Assembly: GCF_900116435.1 (NCBI RefSeq)
Contig: NZ_FPAZ01000003.1
Coordinates: forward strand, 260,428-324,427
Direction of reading: 5' to 3'
From: Pseudoalteromonas lipolytica
GTDB lineage: Bacteria > Pseudomonadota > Gammaproteobacteria > Enterobacterales > Alteromonadaceae
DNA: 64,000 nucleotides
In this document: piece by piece, positions 1-8,178 of the stretch
Layout of the letters: the number at the start of each line of letters is the position of its first letter
How positions within the stretch are numbered: position 1 is the stretch's first letter
The notes under the pieces: generated by a model
Database searches by the model: none
Seen by the model: only the letters and a program-made list of their open reading frames with translations
Told to the model about the DNA's origin: nothing
Made by a program: the position numbers and the translations under genes

Positions 1-376
1 CTCTGAGCTTATTTTCGCCGGCGCCATCAACAAGCAAGCTTAAACCTTTTGCAGCATAGGGGTCTGGGTGCGCAAGCGCTTCAGACTCTAAAACTAAATA
101 CCCTTCTTGACGCGCTTTTTGTGACCACCGCTTCACTTGCTCAATCGCGGCGTCCACATCATGATAAGGCGGAAAAAACACCCAGTGACTAATTTTCAGC
201 GTTTTAGTAAACACACTGCCTGGCGTTTGCAGCATGACCGCACCTAAAGTTCCGCCAAGTACAATAATTAAGGCAGGACCATTGAACAAAGCACTGACAA
301 CCCCTCCCTCAAGCGCGTAGCCGAAGGTTATGGCACTAATAGCAACGATTAATCCAAGAAAAGACAGCTTATCCAC
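1..376 (-). CDS. motC: MotA/MotC-type flagellar stator protein (N-terminal part, cut by window edge)
   Basis: About 125 residues are visible, beginning [21 protein letters not shown] first hydrophobic segment (about residues 4-20) is followed by LEGG, then a second segment containing [19 protein letters not shown]. This arrangement is typical of MotA/PomA/MotC stator subunits, which form the ion channel with MotB-type partners in the inner membrane. The start is a GTG inside the last codons of cheB, giving an 8-base overlap, so the two are translationally coupled. The rest of the gene lies outside the window. MotC is preferred over MotA because it directly follows cheB, as in pseudomonads; a motD-type gene should come next. 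Confidence 0.8.
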   Translation of the reverse strand, partial: MDKLSFLGLIVAISAITFGYALEGGVVSALFNGPALIIVLGGTLGAVMLQTPGSVFTKTLKISHWVFFPPYHDVDAAIEQVKRWSQKARQEGYLVLESEALAHPDPYAAKGLSLLVDGAGENKLR

Positions 377-1505
377 AGCCAGTCTCACGTATTAAGCGTG
401 TAGCAACATCATTAAGAGCTAGGTTTTCACTGGCTAAACCCGCATTAGCAACGGCCTGTGGCATACCATAAACCACACTGGTTTTTTCATCTTGTGCCCA
501 AATAGTGGCTCCCACTTGCTTCAGCATGCGAGCACCATCACGACCATCAGCCCCCATACCAGTCAGCACCACCGCTAATACATCACCACCAAATGCTTTT
601 GCAGCACTGGCAAATGTCACATCGACACTGGGTTTATAGGTAATACGCGGACTGTCATCTTCAAACACACGCAGTGTGCGTGCAGAGCCACGTCCCTCTA
701 TCAGCATTTGCTGACCACCCGGTGCTAAATACGCAGTGCCAGACATCAGTCTGTCACCCTGCTGTGCTTCTTTCACATTGATTTTACACAGGCCATTTAA
801 ACGTGCAGCAAACGCTGGCGTGAATGCAGCCGGCATATGTTGAATAAGTAATATGGGGTGCGGAAAATTAGCAGGTAGTTGCGTTAATATTGTTTGCAGC
901 GCAACGGGGCCACCTGTCGAAGTGCCAATTGCAACAACTTGGTACTGCTTCCCTGACGCTCTAACATTACTCGACGGCGAAGGCGCTGCGGGAGTTGAAC
1001 GGCTAAAACTACGATCTGGCTGAACAATGCCGCCAGTTCGCGTGCTAGTTGCAGGTGTCGGGGACGCCGGACGAGGTGAAGTCAAAGGACGTGTAAAACG
1101 AGAAATACGGCGACGCCCTATTTCCTTTACTTTATTTTGTAGTAAGGCAATCGCTTCTTCATTGTTTCTTGCAATGTCTTCAAACTTTTTAGGCAAGAAA
1201 TCAAGCGCCCCCGCGTCCAGTGCATCTAGCGTGGCTGTTGCACCATCTCGGGTTAACGAAGAAAACATTAATATTGGCGTAGGCGTTGCTGCCATAATTT
1301 CTTTAACAGCACTAATGCCGTCAAGTACCGGCATTTCAACATCCATTGTAATAACGTCTGGTTTTAGCTCACGCGCTTTATCAACTGCTTCGCGGCCATT
1401 TACAGCAAACCCTATTACCTGAATGTCGCTGTCTTGCTCTAATATTTCGCTTACTCTGCGACGAAAAAAGCTTGAATCATCAACAACTAATACTTTGACT
1501 GCCAT
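369..1505 (-). CDS. cheB: Chemotaxis response regulator protein-glutamate methylesterase CheB
   Basis: CheB demethylates and deamidates glutamyl residues of chemoreceptors in response to phosphorylation by CheA. The N-terminal receiver domain has the acidic pair in VLVVDDSS and phospho-acceptor Asp55 in [10 protein letters not shown] proline/serine-rich linker (about 135-185) leads to the methylesterase domain, with AIGTSTGGP (catalytic Ser), IQHMP (His) and GMGADGRDG (Asp). The ATG giving [10 protein letters not shown] is preferred over a GTG two codons upstream, because an AGAGAG ribosome-binding sequence lies at suitable distance. It follows cheA across a 69-base gap with a perfect hairpin, and overlaps the stator gene. 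Confidence 0.97.
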   Translation of the reverse strand: MAVKVLVVDDSSFFRRRVSEILEQDSDIQVIGFAVNGREAVDKARELKPDVITMDVEMPVLDGISAVKEIMAATPTPILMFSSLTRDGATATLDALDAGALDFLPKKFEDIARNNEEAIALLQNKVKEIGRRRISRFTRPLTSPRPASPTPATSTRTGGIVQPDRSFSRSTPAAPSPSSNVRASGKQYQVVAIGTSTGGPVALQTILTQLPANFPHPILLIQHMPAAFTPAFAARLNGLCKINVKEAQQGDRLMSGTAYLAPGGQQMLIEGRGSARTLRVFEDDSPRITYKPSVDVTFASAAKAFGGDVLAVVLTGMGADGRDGARMLKQVGATIWAQDEKTSVVYGMPQAVANAGLASENLALNDVATRLIRETGCG

Positions 1506-1530
1506 TAGCACTCTCTTGTTATTTATGCCA

Positions 1531-1558
1531 TAAAGTGCAGCATATTAGCTGCACTTTA
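1531..1558. other. Perfect intercistronic hairpin between cheA and cheB
   Basis: Two 11-base arms (TAAAGTGCAGC and GCTGCACTTTA) flank a 6-base loop. The hairpin fills most of the short cheA-cheB gap. There is no real T-run on the cheB side, so it may be an mRNA stability or partial attenuation element rather than a strong terminator. Confidence 0.55.
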
Positions 1559-1580
1559 AAATTATTGAGCCTAACTATTA

Positions 1581-3860
1581 TTAGCCAACGTAATGTTTTA
1601 GCATACTTGGTACATCTAAAATCAGTGCAATGCCACCATCAGAAGTGATTGTTGCGCCTGCCATACCTGGTGTACCTTGCAGTAAAGCATCGAGAGGTTT
1701 TATCACCACCTCTTCTTGACCAATTAATGAGTCAACGACAAAGCCCACTTGCTTAGTACCAATCTGTACGATAACCACATGACCTTCTGCTTTACGCTCT
1801 TGGCGATTGGCTCCTTTCACTAACCAATGTTGTAAATAAAATAATGGAATCGCTTTTTTACGGACAATAATTGTCAGTTGCCCATCGACAACGTTGGTCT
1901 TTGTTAAATCAAGATGGAAAATTTCACTCACCCCAGCCAGTGGTAAAGCAAAGGTTTGCTCACCCACAATAACCATCAGAGTCGGCAAGATTGCCAGTGT
2001 TAAAGGTACTTTGATCTCAAGTATGGTTCCAACACCTAGCTCAGACTGAATGTTCACAGAGCCATTTAGTTGGGTGATTTTGGTTTTCACCACATCCATA
2101 CCCACACCACGACCTGAAATATCTGAGATTTCCTCTTTGGTTGAAAAACCAGGTGCAAATATTAAATTATACGCTTCAGTGTCCGATAAACGACTCGCTT
2201 GGTCGTGATCGATAACCCCTTTGTTTATTGCTATTTTTTTCAGCTTCTCAGGATCCATACCTGCACCATCATCACGAATGGTTAGCAGAATATGATCGCC
2301 TTCTTGCGATGCAGAAAGCGTAACTGTCCCTGTACGAGGCTTACCGGCCGCTTCGCGCACCGCTGGCATCTCTATACCATGGTCAACAGAGTTACGCACT
2401 AAGTGAACAAGTGGATCAGCAAGGGCTTCAACTAAGTTTTTATCTAAGTCGGTTTCTTCACCGACCAATAGCAAGTTGATGTCTTTTTTCAAGCTGCGTG
2501 CTAAATCACGAACAACACGCGGGAAACGACCAAATACTTTCTTAATTGGCTGCATGCGGGTTTTCATTACCGCACCTTGCAAGTCTGCCGTGACGACATC
2601 TAGGTTCGAAATGGCTTTCCCCATCGCCTCACTGTTGGTGTTATTTGCAAGGCTCACTAAGCGATTGCGCACCAACACCAACTCACCAACCATGTTCATA
2701 ATTTGGTCTAACCGTTTAGTGTCGACACGCACGGTTGTTTCAGCTTGGGGAGGCGGCGCTTTTTTCGCCGCCGCAGCAGCCTGTTTCTCGGGCGCTTTTT
2801 CAGTTGGCGCAGGCTTACTCGTTGCAGGTTGTGGCGCAGATTTAGCAGGCTCAACCTTTGCAGCCACTGGGGCCGCAGGTTTTGTTGGCTCAACTTTGGT
2901 TGTTTCTGGCGTTTGCGGCTTATCTGTCTCTAATGATTGCGGCGCACTGCCTTTGCCATGTAATTCATCAAGTAATGCTTCAAACTCATCATCACTAATT
3001 TCATCATCAGAGCCTTCATTACTGACTGCAGGGGTGCTTTGCTCGACCACAGCGCTTGGCTCAGCGGGAGCTTGGCTGGTAATTTTGTCGGCTTTTACTT
3101 CACCAAAACTGCCAACGCCGTGAAGCTCATCTAATAAGCTGTCAAACTCATCATCGGTAATATCATCGCTGTCACTGCTCATGGTGTCTGATGTGATTGA
3201 TGCAGGCCCTTGGCCTTTACCGTGCAACTCATCGAGCAAGCTTTCGAATTCATCTTCAGTAATTTCATCTATGTTTTGTGGTTGAGCTTGGGTATCACCC
3301 AATCCCCCATCAAATAACATATCAAATGCAAACGGATCGTCGTCATCAATATTACTAGAGACATCAGCAGTAACTTCGGGTGTATCAATAACCGGTTCAG
3401 GCTCAACAGTGACTTCTTCTGCTACTTCGTCTGTTACGGTTGTGTCTTCACCAGCGAGCTCTTCTGCTGTTGGTGGTTGACTTAATTTATGTAGGACGTC
3501 TAAGAGGGCTTGATCTGCTGGCTCTGGTTGTTCACGATTTTGAATTGTCGCGAACATTTCATTGATTGTATCGAGGGCTTGTAAAATAACATCCATAAGT
3601 TCTGGAGTTACACTGCGCACGCCTTGGCGCAACAAATCAAACACATTTTCAGCACCATGACACGCATCAACAAGTTCAGTCATGCTTAAAAAGCCTGCGC
3701 CACCTTTTACGGTGTGAAAGCCTCTAAAAATAGCGTTTAGTAAGTCTTTATCATCTGGATTATTTTCAAGCTCGACCAATTGCTCTGACAAAAGCTCTAA
3801 AATTTCCCCTGCTTCAACAAGGAAATCCTGTAAAATATCTTCATCGACTTCAAAGCTCAT
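1581..3860 (-). CDS. cheA: Chemotaxis sensor histidine kinase CheA
   Basis: CheA autophosphorylates and passes phosphate to CheY, CheB and CheV in the polar receptor array. Visible domains: N-terminal HPt with His49 in FRGFHTVKGG; a long acidic then Ala/Pro-rich linker (about 130-370); the dimerisation helix from about 378 (RVDTKRLDQIMNMVGELV); the HATPase with N-box NSVDHG (about 490), DDGAGMD (about 530) and GRGVGMD; and a C-terminal CheW-like domain. At 759 residues it is longer than enteric CheA. No clear P2 domain is visible in the linker. Instead there are three near-identical acidic motifs ending LLDELHG, at about 198-214, 232-248 and 286-302. It lies between cheZ and cheB. Confidence 0.97.
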   Translation of the reverse strand: MSFEVDEDILQDFLVEAGEILELLSEQLVELENNPDDKDLLNAIFRGFHTVKGGAGFLSMTELVDACHGAENVFDLLRQGVRSVTPELMDVILQALDTINEMFATIQNREQPEPADQALLDVLHKLSQPPTAEELAGEDTTVTDEVAEEVTVEPEPVIDTPEVTADVSSNIDDDDPFAFDMLFDGGLGDTQAQPQNIDEITEDEFESLLDELHGKGQGPASITSDTMSSDSDDITDDEFDSLLDELHGVGSFGEVKADKITSQAPAEPSAVVEQSTPAVSNEGSDDEISDDEFEALLDELHGKGSAPQSLETDKPQTPETTKVEPTKPAAPVAAKVEPAKSAPQPATSKPAPTEKAPEKQAAAAAKKAPPPQAETTVRVDTKRLDQIMNMVGELVLVRNRLVSLANNTNSEAMGKAISNLDVVTADLQGAVMKTRMQPIKKVFGRFPRVVRDLARSLKKDINLLLVGEETDLDKNLVEALADPLVHLVRNSVDHGIEMPAVREAAGKPRTGTVTLSASQEGDHILLTIRDDGAGMDPEKLKKIAINKGVIDHDQASRLSDTEAYNLIFAPGFSTKEEISDISGRGVGMDVVKTKITQLNGSVNIQSELGVGTILEIKVPLTLAILPTLMVIVGEQTFALPLAGVSEIFHLDLTKTNVVDGQLTIIVRKKAIPLFYLQHWLVKGANRQERKAEGHVVIVQIGTKQVGFVVDSLIGQEEVVIKPLDALLQGTPGMAGATITSDGGIALILDVPSMLKHYVG

Positions 3861-3875
3861 GCAGCTACTCTCCTC

Positions 3876-4643
3876 TTAGAAGCCCAGACTTGATAATAGG
3901 TCATCAACTTCATCTTGTCCTGAAACAACATCATCGCGTGACTCTTTATCAATAATTGGCCCTTCTGGACCTGCCAGCGTATCGCTTTGTGCAGGTGCTT
4001 TGTCTATGGCCTGTTTTTCTTGTTTTATTTGACCATCGTCTTGACTGCCGAATACAGTTAAGAGATTGATTAAACTGTCTTCTACTTCGCGCACTAATTC
4101 GATAACACGGCGTATTACCTGCCCCGTCAAGTCTTGATAATCTTGCGCCATTAGCACGTTGGTCATCAAGCCTTGTAACTCATCTGTTTTGGTGTGCGAG
4201 TTATTCATGAACTTATCTAAGCTGTGGCATAACGTTTTAAATTCACCGAGTTCAATTTCTCGATTCATTAAACGATCCCACGTTGGTTTAATCGTGGCAA
4301 TTTCATCAGCGAGCTGTTGTGCTATAGGCAAACTAGCTTCCACGGCATCCATCGTTTTATTGGCCGCGCTTTCAGTCATTTCCATAACATAATTCAAGCG
4401 CTGCTTTGCATCAGGGATTGCTTCTGTTGTTAAATCTGTGAGTCGAGTATCAAGATCGAAGTTTTTTAGTGCTTCATGAAGTTGTCGTGTCAATTTACCG
4501 ACTTCAGCAAACAACTCTGATTGTTCTTTTGATGCTGTTTCAAGTATCAGCTTATCAGCTTTCTCTTGTTCACCATTTTCAAGATACTCAACAAGTTGAC
4601 GAGCTTGCTCTAAACTTATTTGAGGCGCAGCAAGTGCTGACAT
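3876..4643 (-). CDS. cheZ: Protein phosphatase CheZ
   Basis: CheZ dephosphorylates CheY-P, ending the motor-switching signal. The protein is a long helical bundle with the conserved active-site stretch AQDYQDLTGQVIRR, which holds the family's catalytic Asp/Gln pair. The acidic C-terminal tail ends VDDLLSSLGF, the CheY-binding peptide type. A variable linker precedes this tail. At 255 residues it is slightly longer than enteric CheZ. It sits 17 bases after cheY and 15 bases before cheA. Confidence 0.96.
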   Translation of the reverse strand: MSALAAPQISLEQARQLVEYLENGEQEKADKLILETASKEQSELFAEVGKLTRQLHEALKNFDLDTRLTDLTTEAIPDAKQRLNYVMEMTESAANKTMDAVEASLPIAQQLADEIATIKPTWDRLMNREIELGEFKTLCHSLDKFMNNSHTKTDELQGLMTNVLMAQDYQDLTGQVIRRVIELVREVEDSLINLLTVFGSQDDGQIKQEKQAIDKAPAQSDTLAGPEGPIIDKESRDDVVSGQDEVDDLLSSLGF

Positions 4644-4660
4644 AAGCCTCTCCCCTTAGA

Positions 4661-5044
4661 TTAACCTAAACGTTCAAACACTTTTTCCAATTTGGTTTTC
4701 AGTGTCGCAGCAGTGAATGGTTTGACGATATAGCCATTAACACCCGCTTGAGCAGCAGCAACAATTTGTTCTTTTTTCGCTTCAGCTGTCACCATTAACA
4801 CGGGGATATGTTTAAGGCTATCATCAGCACGAATTGCGCGTAATAGATCAATACCTTGCATTCCAGGCATATTCCAATCTGTTACAACAAAATCAAACTC
4901 TTGATTTTGCAACATCGGCAATGCTGTTGAACCATCATCAGCTTCCTGCACATTGGTAAAACCTAAATCCCTTAACAGGTTTTTAATGATACGTCTCATT
5001 GTAGAAAAATCATCAACAACAAGAATTTTCATGTTTTTATCCAA
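4661..5044 (-). CDS. cheY: Chemotaxis response regulator CheY
   Basis: This single receiver domain binds the motor switch (FliM) when phosphorylated. Seen: acidic pocket in LVVDDFST, phospho-acceptor Asp56 in [10 protein letters not shown], Thr in MVTAEAKKE, and Lys in [10 protein letters not shown]. It strongly resembles enteric CheY throughout. The best-supported start is a TTG (TTG GAT AAA AAC ATG), because GGAGG lies 5 bases upstream of it, whereas the first in-frame ATG is 17 bases from that site. The TTG start also gives the usual length ahead of the first beta strand. Starting at the ATG would remove four residues. Confidence 0.97.
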   Translation of the reverse strand: MDKNMKILVVDDFSTMRRIIKNLLRDLGFTNVQEADDGSTALPMLQNQEFDFVVTDWNMPGMQGIDLLRAIRADDSLKHIPVLMVTAEAKKEQIVAAAQAGVNGYIVKPFTAATLKTKLEKVFERLG

Positions 5045-5083
5045 AACATCCTCCGGTGAGGTTTGAACCTTATTTACTTACTA

Positions 5084-5818
5084 CTAATTAATCCAGTCAT
5101 TGATTTTTGCTTTGAGCTTAATCATCGCCTGACCATGTATTTGACTCACACGCGATTCGCTAACATCGAGTATGTGCCCTATTTCTTTTAAGTTCATTTC
5201 ATCGTTGTAATACAAAGACAAAACGAGTGCATCTCTTTCTGGTAACGATTGGATAGCCGTCAATAGAGACTGGTTAAACCGTTCATTTTTAACATTATTA
5301 AACGGTTTGTCTAGTGCTAAATCATGCCCCATAGGTGTGATGACGTCTTCATCAACGCCTAAATCCTCTATACCCAGTACCTTACTGGAATTTACATCAT
5401 GTAGAATATGATGGTACTCATCCAGTGTAATATCAAGTTTTTCAGCAACTTCTGTGTCTTTTGGCTCACGGTTTAAAATACTCTCTAAATCCGAAATCGT
5501 TTCAGCGACAAGGCGTGCATTACGGTGAACTGAACGGGGAGCCCAATCACCTCGACGGATTTCATCGAGCATAGCCCCTCGAATTCGAATACCCGCAAAT
5601 GTTTCAAAACTGGCCCCTTTACTCGCATCAAAATTTTTCGACGCTTCTATAAGGCCAATCATACCTGACTGAATCAAATCATCGAGTTGCACACTGGCAG
5701 GTAAACGAGCAATTAGATGACACGCCACTTTTTTGACTAAAGAGGCATGTTTTTCAACAATCGCATTTAAATTCTGTGCTGATTGATATCCCATCGCTTT
5801 ATTCACCGATGTTGTCAT
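5084..5818 (-). CDS. fliA: Flagellar sigma factor FliA (sigma-28)
   Basis: FliA directs RNA polymerase to late flagellar and chemotaxis promoters and is inhibited by FlgM, encoded at the other end of the window. Region 2 is visible in LDDLIQSGMIGLIEASKNFD and the following FETFAGIRIRGAMLDEIRRGDW. Region 4 holds LPERDALVLSLYYNDEMNL and the helix-turn-helix IGHILDVSESRVSQIHGQA. It starts 2 bases after flhG ends, and no separate promoter space exists, so it is probably cotranscribed with flhF-flhG. The length (244 residues) is normal. Confidence 0.97.
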   Translation of the reverse strand: MTTSVNKAMGYQSAQNLNAIVEKHASLVKKVACHLIARLPASVQLDDLIQSGMIGLIEASKNFDASKGASFETFAGIRIRGAMLDEIRRGDWAPRSVHRNARLVAETISDLESILNREPKDTEVAEKLDITLDEYHHILHDVNSSKVLGIEDLGVDEDVITPMGHDLALDKPFNNVKNERFNQSLLTAIQSLPERDALVLSLYYNDEMNLKEIGHILDVSESRVSQIHGQAMIKLKAKINDWIN

Positions 5819-5820
5819 AG

Positions 5821-6681
5821 TTAACCGTTTACTAGTTTTTCAATAAAAAATTCTAAATGACCTGACGGTTGATTTGGAATTGGCCACTTAACTGCTTTCG
5901 TTGCTAATGTTTTAAATGCCACAGCGGCTGGTGAGTTTGGAAATAACTCCACAATCACTTTTTGGCGGCGGGTCGATTTGCGCATATTCTCGTCATACGG
6001 AATGGTTGCGACAAGTTCCATAGACACATCTAAGAATCGATCCGTTACTTTTGAGAGTTTAGCAAATAATTCTTGCCCTTCACGCATACTGCGCACCATA
6101 TTGGCAACTATTTTAAATTTGTAAACGCCATGCTCACGACTTAACACTTTAATTAGGGCGTAAGCGTCGGTAATTGAGGTAGGTTCATCGCACACAACAA
6201 CAACAACATCTTGTGCTGCACGCGAAAAGCTTAATACCATGTCTGAAATACCCGCAGCGGTATCGACAATTAAAATATCAAACTCAGTATTTAGCTCGCT
6301 AAATGCGCGAATAAGCCCCGCATGTTCTGACGGTGTTAACTCAACCATACTTTGCGAGCCCGAAGTCGCTGGCACAATTTTTATACCTGCTGGGCCTTCG
6401 ACAAGAATTTCATCCAGTTCACACTCACCAGATAAAACATGAGATAAGTTTCTCTCGACACGTAAACCAAGCATTACGTCACAATTTGCCAACCCTAAAT
6501 CGGCATCTAATACTAATACACGATTTCCCAGCTGACCTAATGCGATCGCGGTATTGAGTGACACATTCGTTTTACCCACACCACCTTTGCCGCCAGTGAC
6601 AGCGATAACTTTAACGCCACTATTATTATTTTGATTCATTTTGCGCAGGCCGCTTGCTTGATCTAATACTGTGTTAATCAT
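5821..6681 (-). CDS. flhG: MinD/ParA-type ATPase FlhG (FleN), flagellar number regulator
   Basis: In polar flagellates FlhG limits flagellar number by antagonising FlhF and the master regulator FlrA/FleQ. The deviant Walker A motif GGKGGVGKT is at 30-38. IVDTAAGIS provides the Walker B/switch region, and VCDEPTSITDAYALIK is typical of the family. A short N-terminal leader of about 22 residues carries the activating-helix region known in FlhG. The gene overlaps the end of flhF by 8 bases and is followed directly by fliA. Confidence 0.95.
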   Translation of the reverse strand: MINTVLDQASGLRKMNQNNNSGVKVIAVTGGKGGVGKTNVSLNTAIALGQLGNRVLVLDADLGLANCDVMLGLRVERNLSHVLSGECELDEILVEGPAGIKIVPATSGSQSMVELTPSEHAGLIRAFSELNTEFDILIVDTAAGISDMVLSFSRAAQDVVVVVCDEPTSITDAYALIKVLSREHGVYKFKIVANMVRSMREGQELFAKLSKVTDRFLDVSMELVATIPYDENMRKSTRRQKVIVELFPNSPAAVAFKTLATKAVKWPIPNQPSGHLEFFIEKLVNG

Positions 6682-8158
6682 ACATCCCTACTGTGTTCGA
6701 CGCTACTGCTTGACGTCGTGAATGTTGTGCTTTTGCTCGTTTTAAATATAATTGCTCAGCTTTTTTTACTAGTTTTTCTGCATTCGCAACGCGAATATCT
6801 TCAGGAACACGCTGACCATTAGTAAGATACCCTATTGGCAAGCGATTTTGAATCGCAATACTAATAATCTCACCTAAACTAAGTGATTCATCTAACTTAG
6901 TGAAGATACAACCACTTAGTTGCACTTTTTTAAAGTGGCGAACGGTTTCTTGTAGCACGTTAATTTGCGCTGTTGCACTTAACACTAAATAACTGCGAAT
7001 GTCGACACGCTGATTGCGCATTAATGTATTAAGTTGCTCAGTTAAGCGTAAGTCGCGTTGACTCATACCCGCAGTGTCTATTAATACTAGACGCTTATTG
7101 CGTAAATGGTATAACACTTCAGCTAATTCATTTGCGTCTTTAACTTGTTTCACACCACAGCCAATAATGCGGCCATAAGTGGCTAGCTGCTCATACGCTC
7201 CAATACGGTAAGTGTCTGTTGTAATAAGCGCGACTTTATCTGCACCATATTTTTGTGCTCCAAGGGCTGCCAATTTCGCCACGGTGGTGGTTTTGCCCAC
7301 CCCCGTAGGACCCACTAAAGCGTACACACCGCCTTGACGTAAAATTTCATTATTTGTTGTATGCATTTGGTTTTCAACCATTTGCAACAAAGCTTGCCAC
7401 GCTTGTTGACGCGAAACGTCATCAGGAATAAAACACGCCATTTGCTCCGCAACATCACGCTCAATGCCCATACCGGCTAGGCGATCAATCATACAAGCAC
7501 GGGTAGGATCGCGACGCGCCATGTCTTGCTGCATCAAACCAGATACTTGATGTTCAAGTAATTGACGAATGGCATTCATTTCTTCACGCATCGTCGCCAT
7601 TTCTGAGTGGTTTGCGGGTGCGGCCGTTTTGTGTTCTGCTGGTGAATCTAAATCGTCGAAGCCTGTGTCTAAATCATCATCAAAACCTAGGCTATGTGCT
7701 TGTGTTTGCACTCGCGGTGCTGCTTGCTCTTGATAGCGAGGTTTTGCTGAATATTGCGGCTGCTCTTGCGGCGCAAAACCGTGTGTTTTTGGCTGATAAT
7801 GTTCACTCGTTTCAATACCAGATTGATTAAACATTGAAGCAAGCTCTGGCGAACGAGGGCGTGGGGCTTGACGCTCTAGTAACGCTTGTAGGCTGTCTGC
7901 AACTTGGGCTTGTGGCTCAGGTTTAGCACGCATAGGTTCTGGTTTAACGAAGTTATGCGACTGTTGTGGCGCTGTGTGTGCAGGCACCGGTTTCGCTTCG
8001 GCTTTTGGGGCTGCTTTGTCATAATCAACAGCGGCGACAATTTCAACACCATTCGCTAACTTTTTGTTAGACATAATAACCGCATCAACACCTAATTCAT
8101 CTTTCACTTCTTTTAGTGCGGTGCGCATATCTTTAGCAAAAAAACGTTTAATTTTCAT
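6674..8158 (-). CDS. flhF: SRP-like GTPase FlhF, polar flagellar placement factor
   Basis: FlhF recruits the first flagellar components to the cell pole. The N-terminal B domain begins MKIKRFFAKDMRTALKEVK. A long low-complexity Pro/Gln/Ala linker (about 50-190) follows. The NG GTPase domain has the P-loop GPTGVGKT at 283-290, TTDTYRIGAYEQL, DTAGMSQRD, and the guanine-specificity TKLDE. The length of 494 residues is normal for Vibrio/Shewanella-type FlhF. It lies directly downstream of flhA and overlaps flhG. Confidence 0.96.
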   Translation of the reverse strand: MKIKRFFAKDMRTALKEVKDELGVDAVIMSNKKLANGVEIVAAVDYDKAAPKAEAKPVPAHTAPQQSHNFVKPEPMRAKPEPQAQVADSLQALLERQAPRPRSPELASMFNQSGIETSEHYQPKTHGFAPQEQPQYSAKPRYQEQAAPRVQTQAHSLGFDDDLDTGFDDLDSPAEHKTAAPANHSEMATMREEMNAIRQLLEHQVSGLMQQDMARRDPTRACMIDRLAGMGIERDVAEQMACFIPDDVSRQQAWQALLQMVENQMHTTNNEILRQGGVYALVGPTGVGKTTTVAKLAALGAQKYGADKVALITTDTYRIGAYEQLATYGRIIGCGVKQVKDANELAEVLYHLRNKRLVLIDTAGMSQRDLRLTEQLNTLMRNQRVDIRSYLVLSATAQINVLQETVRHFKKVQLSGCIFTKLDESLSLGEIISIAIQNRLPIGYLTNGQRVPEDIRVANAEKLVKKAEQLYLKRAKAQHSRRQAVASNTVGMYD

Positions 8159-8178
8159 GGTACAACCCCTTTACTATC

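Noticed and set aside
1027..1422. Plus-strand open frames within cheB, cheA, fliK and fliD
   Set aside because: They are reverse-complement shadows of well-supported genes with no family features or ribosome-binding sites.
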